NCBI GenBank assembly: GCA_963662175.1
Contig: OY759215.1
Location: forward strand, 50,733,213 to 50,797,212
Reading direction: 5' to 3'
Length of the DNA stretch: 64,000 bases
Origin: Aradus depressus
Lineage: Eukaryota > Arthropoda > Insecta > Hemiptera > Aradidae
The position numbers and the translations under genes are program-made. Shown here piece by piece: positions 50,501 to 62,400 of this stretch; position 1 is the stretch's first letter, and each line of letters opens with the position of its first letter. The notes beneath the pieces were generated by a model. The model did not search any database and had not been told where the DNA came from. It worked only from the letters and a program-made list of their open reading frames with translations.

Positions 50501-53381
50501 GACAAAGAAGCCCTCGTTTATAATAGTGATCTGTTTGTTGAGGCCTGTATTAGGCTGAGCAACAATTACTTCAGCCTAAAAAGGTACAGTCATAAACTTT
50601 CGGCTATATCGTCAAAAGGCCTCATGGCTTAGGAAGGTATCGTGACTAAACCTGAGCAGAATGACAAAAGATCGTTAGAAATCTGTGCGATACCGGTTAG
50701 GGCAGTGGAGAACGTTACGACCCTGATGTTGGCGAGGGTGTGGGTTTGAAGCTGGATATCGGGGATATATCCGGCCTGGAACCCTGGAGTCGTCAATTAT
50801 CTGTTCTAAGTTCTAGAAGATGAATAACAAATCAGACAGTGCAGTTTGAGTAACTTCATATTGCCGTGACTGCCAGAATAACGTTACTACAGGTCCTCGA
50901 CTAAATTACCGCATTTCCACTTCCCCGACTCAGCATGTTCTTCTTCTTTGTCTTTGTTCTTTCTCTTCGTCTAATCTTTCCCTGTTTTTTCTTATATGTT
51001 AATGTTCTTTTTGAAAATTATTTTGAACTATCAAATATCGGTGTATTCTCTTTAGAATTCTATTTTGATCCTAAAAAATAAAAATAGAATGATTGGAAGT
51101 TTTTCTGAAATTGTGCCCTTTCGAAGTTGAGCTTCGGGTCTATTAATTAGCTATCCCGGCTCGTCATCAGCGCCACTACCTTTTTTTCAGTTCTGGACTT
51201 CCGATCGTCTAGCTTGGGACTTGGACGTTTGATCATTTAGGTACAGACGTGGAAATTGAATCATTTAGACGAGAATGGAGATACGATAATTTAGATGGGC
51301 ACGTGGAAGTACGCATTTATGTTGAATGATGAGTCAGTCATTATGCCTTGATCTTTGCAGTGCTTTACAACATTTCTTATAGTCCATTTATTTTGTTTAT
51401 TATTTTTTGTATATTAAACCTCTCGAATGAGTACACTATTGTTATTATTTATACTTCTTATATTTTTTAGATCATAGGAAGTTTTCTTTTTTAGTTTTTT
51501 GCTAAATGAAAATTCATCAACAAATTGTTGAAGATGTTATGAAACCTAAGTAATAATTTAAATGAATGTGTTTCAGCGATTCTGTCACCGTTTCAGTTGT
51601 TGATCAAACTCCCACATCGTATGTAGTAGAACTTTTCAAACTGACAGACACGTCGTTTATCAACATACAACAAGCCCTCTGTTTTCAAGAGTTGGCAGCA
51701 ATGATCACCTCAACCGAAATTGTAACGGTACAGTTATCCATATTGAATATTTAGTTCTATATTAAAATAGGCCAAACAAGGGAGTGAAGGGATGAGGGGA
51801 CTTTTCCCCGAGGGGCTTGATGGGATAAAGCAGGGGTCACCTACGAAGTCAAGTGCGGGCCGCAGCATCCACTCGGTTTTCAAAATATCTAAAAGTATTT
51901 AAGTAGGTTTGCACCTTGGAAAAAATTGTATATGGCATCCGTTAGTTCATATTGATTCTCTTGACTCGGTCTGATTGTGTTTTCCTGTCTTTTTTAGCAA
52001 ATTGAATTCATATTTCGGCTTAAAAAAAAAAAAAAAATTACTCAAATCCCTGGCTGGCCGTATAAAAGTCTTTGTGGGCCTCGTGTTGCCTACTCCTGGA
52101 ATAGAGAGTGTTCTCCCTACTCCCTTAACTCATAGCCTCAGATTTGGTTCTCGTATGGGATTTATAGTTTAATTAATTATATAAATTTATTTTTTTATAG
52201 GAATTTAGAATAAATAAGCAGGAATTAGTTCTACCTCAGCGGTCTTCTCTAAAATGTGGAGACATAGTTGAAGTCCATACAGCCTTTGTGAACACCCCCC
52301 ACGATTTTTATGTACAGAATGTAAGTACTATTAGAACCTAGTCACTATTGAAGTTTCATTACATTCGTTTAGTTTCCTAGAACGATTTTAAGAAAGCATT
52401 GAGACTTGACAGTCGTTGCAGTTTACCTCAACGAGTTCCCCTTATATTTGATGATTTTTTAGGAATAGGTTTCTTGCGTTATCTTGATTTTTAATGCAAT
52501 TGAATCTTGTTTAATACTTATATCATCCAATGTCTTTAAAATAAGTAAATACAGTGTAGTTTTAATTGTATAATTGTAAAAATATGTCATCCTTATAAAA
52601 TATATGTACATGTCGGCATGAAATAGCGTTACACATCATTTCACGTAAAGCCGGAATATACCGAAATAAATTTAAAATTATATTATTTTATGTACTTAAA
52701 CTCGATTTATATGTAATTTCAGCTAATGCGATTGCGATGTTAGTCAGATAGCGTAACAAGTTTCTGTTTTAAAATATGTATAACGTAACACTATTTCAAA
52801 CAAAACGCAATTTAGGAGAATAACTAAGTTAGAATGGTTGTATTAGTTAGAACTAAGGTATATATAACATATTATTCATTTAACATTATAACGTATTATT
52901 ATTTTTATTTTTTTTGTGGGATATACACAGTCCGAGTTATTATTATTAAGAATTGGTTGGCGTTGGAGTGTGCGATCCTTCATCTCATGTAAGAAATTTA
53001 ACCTAATTTAGTTCTATATGAAAAAAATGTTACTATTATTGGCTTGGTTGCATTTTAGTTATACTCTCCAGTATAAATACTATTGATCAATATGAAAGAC
53101 ATTTTCATTTTAAACATTTATTGTTTTGTGCATTTTTTCGCTAAAGTTAGTTCGGCTTTCCGTGAAATATCGAATTATGCTACCTGACGCTGACATGTAT
53201 CACCTTGCCATTAATGTTGTGCTGTCGATGGCGTAAGTATGTCGAAACAGGTACACTGTATATATTTGTATTTTGCGGAAATTATATAATTTTTGTATTA
53301 AACAAGTTTTTTCTTGTTTTTTTATTAAGTTATTCCATCCTGTCGACGCAGATCGCAAACATTTATATGAACACTTAAATG

Positions 53382-53419
<38 letters not shown>

Positions 53420-56400
53420 GTGTATCAGTATTAATTCAAATTATGTAAAGTGACGTTAACAAGTTCAATATTTTATTTATTTTTCAGTTGCTTTCTTCTC
53501 GAAAGTTAATTCAAATGTCAGACGACCTCCAAAGAAGCTACAAAATAAAGAATCCTCATAAAAATACCATTTATGATCCTAAGAAAGGTATGTGTTTGTT
53601 TTAATTTAATTTACAATGAGCTTTTCTTGCCCTTCCCAATCACTTTATCATTTTTTCATTTTTTGGAGAACTAATGGAATTAGAGCTTATTTCAAAATAC
53701 AACAATGAAAAACTGTATAATTTTTTCATTGTTGTGTTTTGTATACTGTTGTATAATTGTTTTGATGTTTGTGAAAAACAGGTTAGGTACGTTACATACC
53801 ATACTAGCTGGACAGTGGGCTCCCAGCTCGGCACATAACAGCTGGGAAGCCCGATGTTGCCCGGCACAATACGTTTCTTATCTTGTGTAGAAGTAGAAAA
53901 GTCATCTAGTAATTAATGGGAGACAGAAGTTCACATTTCAATGCTATTTCCTTAACATCCATGTTCCTCTGTGGAATAAGAAATTAAACTGTAATCAGGC
54001 GCACTCAATACATATAATACACAAAATTTGGAAAATATTTTTTTTCTAATATTAAAACACAAATATGTACTTTTCATTATTTCTATTCTTTCCTACTTTT
54101 AGGTATGGTGGTAGCAGCTAGGTATAGCAAAGATTCCAAGTGGTACCGTGGCCAGATTCTTGAATGTCTTGAAGGAAAAATAGTCAAAATATTTTTTGTA
54201 GACTTCGGAAATATTCAAGAAGTGAACTGGATAAATATTAAACAACTTTATCCGAGGTTCTACACGCTGCCTCCCCAGGTAATTTAAACAAAATGAAACT
54301 TGCTATCAATCATTCCATTTGCAAATTTTCAACAAGTATATGACTTACTCCAATGTACCATGTATCCATCTAGTGGCCTGCTACAGTCGCCTCTCTTTTC
54401 TTTTTGGTGGTTTTGAACATTTTATCTATCAGAGATAGGATATAGTAGCTTAAAAAAAAAAAAATAAATAAATAATTTTAAAAAAAGGCTGTATGATCAC
54501 GTTTTTATGCAAAAAACAAAAATAATAAAAATTATTTTTCTGATGATGAAAATAAAGCGAATGATCGAATGTGCTGTATGTGCACTTAAATAAGTTCAGT
54601 TCCACTTAAGCGAGACAGGAGGTGCTGATAGCCAAGGTTATGGAGTAGGATTTTTTTCTAATACAGTTTAAACAGTTTTTTCTAAAGACTATCAATCCAA
54701 ACTAGAACTTTCAGACGACCGAGTGATCGAGTCCCTATTTTATAGCATCAATATTTCTGGTAAATTAGCCGTTAATGTAGGATTTTTTCTTCTACGGTTT
54801 ATAAACATTTTTTTTCCTAAATACTGTCAGTCCAAAATAGAGCTTCCTTACGATCGAGTGCCTATTTTATAAAATCAATATTTCTTCTAAATTTGCCTTT
54901 AATATAGGATTTTTTTTCTTCTACAGTTTAAACAGTTTTTTCTAAACGCCATCAGTCCAAAATAGAGCTTCCATACGACAGAGTGATCGAGTGCCTATTT
55001 TATAAAATCAATATTTCTTGTAAATTAGCCGTTACTATGAAACCGACGTTAGGTTGACAGCTGGTCGTAAATCAAAAATATTCTAAAAATTTCGCTTGTA
55101 CAATTTAATTATTTTATTTAATAGTACAATTTAATTCATAACTATGTGGCATTTTGTTTTTTTTTAATTTTCACCCATGGTGAGGTATTACTGTTTCTTT
55201 TTCATCAGCCATAATGGACATATGAGTAGCTCTAAAATGCATGTCTCCTGCCAAATTTATCCCATAATTTATTTAATATTTGCAGCAGATGGGTTTATGA
55301 ATTTGTTTTGGTATAGGCCATTCGATGTGTGCTGGCGGACGTAGCTCCAATGGATGAGGAGGATGGGTGGAGCACAGACAGTTGTGACAGGTTCACCAAG
55401 TATGTGGCCAGCGTGCGGCTCAAGATGGTGGTGGAGAAGTACGAAGAGAACATCGTGCAGACAGTTCTGTACAAGCTGGGACGAGAGGCTGATATCTGCC
55501 TTAACGCCCTTCTTGTCAGAGAACAACTGGCACTCAGCACTGGAGTCAAGTAAGCCTTTATCTTTGAATGATTGTTTTCGTATGGTACAAAAACTTCGTC
55601 TATTTATTACTTTTGGTTTCTGTTTCAATTGTTTTTAGTTCTACAGTTGTTGAGTTCCCTAAAGTATATTCGAAACTACCTGATCAAGATGTGAGCAAAC
55701 TTTTTTTATTTTATTTTATTTTCTATCTTAAATAGCTATAGAAGAACACAGAACACAGTTATACCCTTGTGCAAAATGAAATCAATTTTTCAAGCGCACC
55801 CAACTGAACATGAGTATATAATATATTAATATAATTTCGTAATGTATAATGTTACAATGATATTGTAATTTCCTAATGTGTGTGCCTTTCCACACCCTCC
55901 GTAAGTCTGACACTTTTTGCACACTTGTAATATTAGACCACGGGACAAAATCTAATGGAAACGGATTTTCGATTTAGTTAAAACAAAATTTGACATATAG
56001 GAGCAAGCAAGAACAAAGTCCTTCCTTAAATATAATTATTACTATTTTTAGCTGTTTCAGTGCGAAGTTGGAGTGGAAAAAGTGAAAAAAACGCTCAAAA
56101 AGCCACACGACAAACTCAATTTCCCATATGTTCCTCCGCTACGTTCGAATGAAAAACAATTTATAAAAGCTGACGACGGCTCCCTGAGAATTCTGATTGC
56201 TATTAAAAGACTTGTTAGTCCTGGTGAATTTTATGTCAGTCTGCCTTCAGTTGAGGTTGAAATTCAAAGGTTCGAATAAAATATTAGTTTTTAAAAAGGC
56301 AATCTCAATTAATGTTGTATTGTCTACTTTTTGTTTGGTGATTATTATATATGTATATATATTTTTTTTTGTTTTATTATCATTTTATAGAACTGACAAA

Positions 56401-59400
56401 AGACTACAGGAATTTTACAATGCCCAAAAATTGAAAGAAAATGATGAAGAAAGTGCGTGGAATGTGGGTGACCGATGTGCCATTTTCGATGAGAAATGGT
56501 TTCGAGCCATCTTACTGGAAATAGGCTCTGATGACGAAGTTAGGGTATGGACAGTACATTTTCTAGCTTTTGGTCAAACTTATAGGCTCATTTCCTTGAC
56601 TTGGGATTCGAAGGCTGACAGTCTTCATATGTTTGGGAAATCTGATGAATTTACTGATGAAATGAATCCATATCTGTGAAATGTTGAGATATCCTGAATA
56701 GGCTATTAGTTGGGTCACCAGACAGAACTTTATGATCTATTGTAGACATTATAATAGTGATGCTATATCCTTCCATGCCGAAAAACTCAGTATAATCATC
56801 ATGATTTTTCCCTGAATTTTGTGAGATGTTTTTTGGCTTATTGCTTTTAGTTTAGACCAAAATCCACTGAAAGCTTATTTCCTGTTGATCTCAATTAATT
56901 AATTGCAATCAATAGATTAGATTTTGTCTAGTTTATGACATAGTTAGGAGATAAAAAAAATAAAACAAACTTCTTTTTTGAAATATGGTCTATTTCACAT
57001 CAATTGTTTTACAAAAACAACCTGAATTATACCGTCCTCAGGTTTAATTATAAATACACTAAGACAAGTTTGCTGAGTGCGAATCGTACATGTTAGATGA
57101 AGAGTTAGATGAACTTACTAGATGGGTTTTCTAAGTGCGATATACACCGATTTGGTGGGAATAACAGGTGAAAGTAAGCGTAGTGAGTCGTTTTGGCTAC
57201 TAAATTTAACTTACTGAATCTTTTCCAGGTGACACTTCCAGATGAAGGACTTGAAAAAGTAGTAAATAAGTCATCATTACGGCCCCTGGATGTGACGTTT
57301 ACTTCAGTGAGGGACGGGGTGGTGCGGTGCCACCTAGGAGGGATCCTGCCTGCCCTCAAGGCCTGGTCCCAGCAGTCAGTCACTGAGTTCCAGGAGTTCG
57401 TACACAAACATCCACTTTCCCTCTACATGTCCAAGATGGTAACCACCTACCCATTCATTTTTATTATTATTTGATAATAGAGTTATTCCACATGAACTAT
57501 ATCGATAATTTGTACCATTCAAATATATTACCGAAATGCATTCCGCGAATGTTTTATACATTTTTGAATCAAACTGCAAGTTGAGAAGAGTGTGATTGAA
57601 CTATTTTTGATATACTGTTCTTTCCAAAAAAGTAAGTGTGCCTAGTCCTTTTGTGACATCGTATGCGAATGAAACAAAATACCCGTTTGTTTTTCGTTTC
57701 TTTCCTAGTTATACGAAATGTAGGGGAAAATATGTAATCTGTCAGAAATTCGATTTTAAGTTTTAACCGGAATTTCATTTTTTACGACCATCTGAATCTA
57801 AAAATGAAAAAAAAAATCCTATGACTATTTACGATTTATCTTGTGATATCAAACGATTATCCTGATAGGCTTTGTCCGAGAGTAGCCATCTTTAAGATAA
57901 TTCTGTTTTGTTTATGTTGAGTATTCATTCAATGAGGAAATGAAGAAACATGACAGAAAATGTATTAAAAACTAAATGGAAGTTGCATTTGAAGACAATA
58001 TTTTAAAACGAAACAAAGCTTGTTATATTTATTTATTATAATCTTCACAGTATGTCCCAGTTTCCCAACTTAGAAGTTTTAATTATTCTCTTTGGGACCA
58101 TAATCATTGATGTATGCCTGTTTTCACCCCGTATACCACCCTAAGACTTTATTCTAGAGGCAATCTTTGAAATCGCTGCAAGGAGATTAGATTAGATCCA
58201 ATTATTATATCTAGAACTACTGTTCGAAAACTTAATTTCAAATCCGATCTGATAACGATCACCAAAAATTAGTATGTTTTATAATTGTTTCTTGGAAAAA
58301 TTAACAGAGAAAACGAAGTTTACGTCCATTATTCTACTTGTATTATTTACTAGATTTATTTATTCCTATTAGGGGGAAGTAAAAGATCAGTCGCTTCCCG
58401 TTCAGCTGTTCGCTCGTATCCAGAGAGATGCTGGGCCTATAGAACCTGCGTTGGACATCTGGAAGAGCTTCAACCATTATCTAAGGGTGGTAGGTCAAGC
58501 CAAATCTGATGGAATGTAAGTATCTATCCCATTATAATTAAGTCTTAACCGAGTGTGATATGATACCGTTTTTTAAATCGATACACAAAATGTTCTTGCA
58601 GTTTTTGAATGATAGTAATGAAACTTCCATATATTATAGTAATTATAAAATCAACTTTTTCCACAAAGAAAAAAATTTTAGTTACATTCGTCATATGCTT
58701 CTAAAATAAAAAATGGTGCAAAGAGGGGAAAATGTCATGATGAAGAGTGAACTTTCAGAGCCCCGGCATTTTGTTAGCTTTCATAGAAGACAGCTGCAAT
58801 TGGACCGTGTGCCATGCCTTCGACAGCCCTGCCTTCACGACCTACACTTTCCCCCACACATTTCCCTTACAGAACCACGTTAATACCCAGTTAATTCACA
58901 CTCCGTCTACATGTTACCAACCCAAGAAGCATGGGTTCACCAGCTACCACTTATTTTCTTGAAATCTATTGTTCCAATCTAGAGTTTATATTCATACCCC
59001 AACTGCCTACATAAATCCAACATTACAGTAATCTAGGAGCATCAACTAGAGGTTCTGAGAGTCGGCAGAAAGTATTGGTGCAGGATTTTATAGAGTCAGG
59101 CTTTACATCCACCTCAGCCTGGAAGTAGTTGTAGGGGTCCTCTCAGGGGACACTAACAAGTGGTACTGCGAGATCAGTGGAAGGCATTGGTGCAGGATTT
59201 TATAGAGTCAGGCTTTACATCCACCTCAGCCTGGAAGTAGTTGTAGGGGCCTTCTTAAGGGACACTAACCAGTGGTACTGCGAGATCAGTGGAAGATTAT
59301 CTGTATTTTGGTGAGCTGAAAGTTTTTGTCATTATACATTTTAAGATAAAATACATTTTATTCGATGAGAAATGAGTTTTTTTTTTCAAAAATCGTTACA

Positions 59401-62400
59401 GGTTACTTACCCTTATAAGTATGAAAATATTTAAATTGTAACATCTACATGCCGAACGTTACTTATATAACAAGTTTAATAAAAATACATTCAGTGGTTC
59501 TTTAGTTGCCCGTTGAAATTGAAGACCAAAACATTTCTCACGATCACAAAGCTTCCTCTATACCTTTCTGATGCGCGAGAAAGCAAAAATGTTCTCTAAG
59601 TATTGTAATAATCAAAAATTGTAATTCATGGTTGAAAGTTTTTTTTTCATAAACATTCCATGATTTTCAGAATTGTTTGGGATAGTGATGGAAACGTTCT
59701 GAACGAAAATACTAATGAAGACATAGTCCAAGAAAAAGAAGTTATTCAACAAATATTGATGGATTCGTTTAAATCTGTAAAGGTAATAGCATATAACTAC
59801 ATTTATTTGTCGGCTCCCTCTATCTATGTCAATTGACATTTAAAAATATGAAGTCAGTAGTAACAGAAACTATCACTATTGCGGCGAGAATGCCGATTCC
59901 TTTCAAAACCTTAATAGGTTCAGTCCTATCTACAGCCCGGGGGAGGGGGCATGTTTCCAAACGTATGCCCAGTTCTGAGGGAGCCAATTTGTTCCAGCCT
60001 ACTGATTGGCCAGCCAGTCTCCCTATCATCCTAGGATCGAGTCTGTCTATCAGTGAAAAGAAAGTTGTCGTATGGCTTAATGGAAATTGTTTTAGTAAAA
60101 ACATTCGTTCCTTTGAAAGAAAAGAAAAGTGATTGAAGGTAATGCCGCGGTACAGAAAACGGTGCGGGATTCCTTCCTTGAGGTTCTATTACCTCTCCTA
60201 AGACAATAAGTTAACTATCAACTGAAACCATCGTATGTTTTTCTCCTGTAAAAATTGAAATAATAAAATTTCAAAACGTGGATATTTTCCGGCTAAGTAT
60301 CTAATGTGGCGGTATGCATTTTGATAAATTGTTGTCTAGGAGAGCTCTTCAGAAGAAGTAGTGGAAGGCTCTGGTGATGTGGACAGTGAAGAGGACGAGG
60401 CATCTGAGACCTCCCCTGCAGAAGCCGCTACGCTCCTCATTCCCGACGCCTGGCTCCCAGCTCCACCACTCGAGTCTCTAGAGTTTGTCGCTGCTCCAAC
60501 CTTCGTCGACAAGGATGGATCCGTCTATTTGCATGACTTCCATAAAAGTAAGCCCATTCAATAGCAGCATGTATTATATATAGCAGTGTCAAAATGTTCT
60601 TACCCGCGGACCGAGAAGTGTATATTTTTAGTGAATAGTCAATACATATTTTTGTATATAAAGTTAGTTGTTATTGTGACTTATGTCCGGGCTTTAACTA
60701 AGAGGTCATATCACCTCTTATGGGAGTCCTAAATTACATAAACATAATAAAGTCGGGCTCATGTTCACCAGAGCGACGAAAGAGCGCTCTGGTATAAGGT
60801 GATATGACCACGTAGTTAAAGCCCGGGCATGAGTCACAATAACAACTAACTAACTTTATATACAAAAATATACTTAAATTTCATGTACTGTACTCTATAA
60901 GTAAATCAAAGGAAGTAAATACAAAATCCTGCATATTATACCCATTTTATTGATGAAGTAAAAAGTTTATTAATTTGCTCGGTAACTTGAAATTCTTGAA
61001 GAAATAATAGTAAATCTTTATGAATAAAACTAAGGAGGTGTGCAATAATTATTTGGTTTATCCGTTTCAGATAAACAAAGACAATCACAGTTTTTATCTT
61101 TCTTGTCTGGTTGTTCCATCCATCTCGAGAAAATTGCTGAACATATTTCAATGAAACTTTATATTTCACACCTGCCTATTCAGGAGTAGGTTTTAGGGTA
61201 CACAGGATATCAAATCAATGAATACAGGAGTGGTTTAAGGATAGGCAGTTCTCCTATTGACCCCATCTGAAAACCTTCCGGAGTCAGTATGAAAGACATC
61301 TCCGATTAGCGAAGAAAGCGGAAGGGAAGCGCCGCGCGCCTCATTTCTTCCTTCTCCCCAACCCACGCTGTACACCGTACCTACTGCTCTCTCTTATTGT
61401 CTATTGTTATATTTACTTTTAATTTTCAATTAATATTATTGTAATGGACCCGAAATATCCTCGGAAAGACACTTCTGAAAGAATTGTCGAAACAAATCAA
61501 CCAATCTTTCCTATATGGCAAGAAACATTTGATGTTCTCATTACTTGTGAAATGTCTTTAATCTCACCTGTTAGTAAAAAAAAAGGAAAAATAAAATGTA
61601 ATCAAATGAATCAAGGTAATTTTGTCTATAAAATTAGTTTCTAAAAGCTCCAATATTTTACTGTGATTATTTCCAGCACTATTTATATGCGTAAGTATCG
61701 CCTTCTGTTGAGGACTACTAATGATAATTATTATAATTTTATTTTTAAGGTTCACACATTCTTCAGGAAATTCGTGAGGCACTATGTTTCAAATATGAGA
61801 ACACTTTACCAAAGCCTCACGATGCACTTCTCAAGCCTGGTGATATTTGTATAGCTCAATATCACCTGGACAACATATGGTACAGAGCCACTGTCTTAAA
61901 CGTAAGCAACTGCATGTAACTATTTTAAAAAATATATCGTTGTGTACATAATAACTTTTTCAGCTTGTTATTCAATGAGTTTTAGTTACTGTGGGAGTAT
62001 TTTCTTAAATATGTGTATTTTGTTTTCTCTTTATCTAATTCTTCAATATAATTCTAGAAAAAACTAAATGATGAAAACGAACCTGAGTTTGAAATTCAGT
62101 TCGCAGATTATGGCAATGTTGAGATTTGTAAACAGTCGGAACTGAGAAGAATACCAGTTACACACCACATTCCAATCCAGTGTTATAAGTGTTGTTTCAT
62201 CAATGTCCTTCCTGTAAGTCGCCGTCTATTATTATTATTTATGAGTTAATTAATTATTATGGTTTAATAGCTATGGATCAAATCCTTACTCAATCAATTT
62301 ATTTCCCAGAGAGGGGTGTTTCTGTGTGAATATTCCAGTAAGAAGATGGCTAAAAAGTTGAAACGCTTTGAAATCTATAAAACATGTGTAATTTTGGTAA

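Noticed and set aside
59833..60132. Overlapping 90-100-codon frames on both strands in an intron
   Set aside because: Both strands are open over the same GC-richer stretch, neither shows a domain, and the flanking Tudor exons splice across it in phase.
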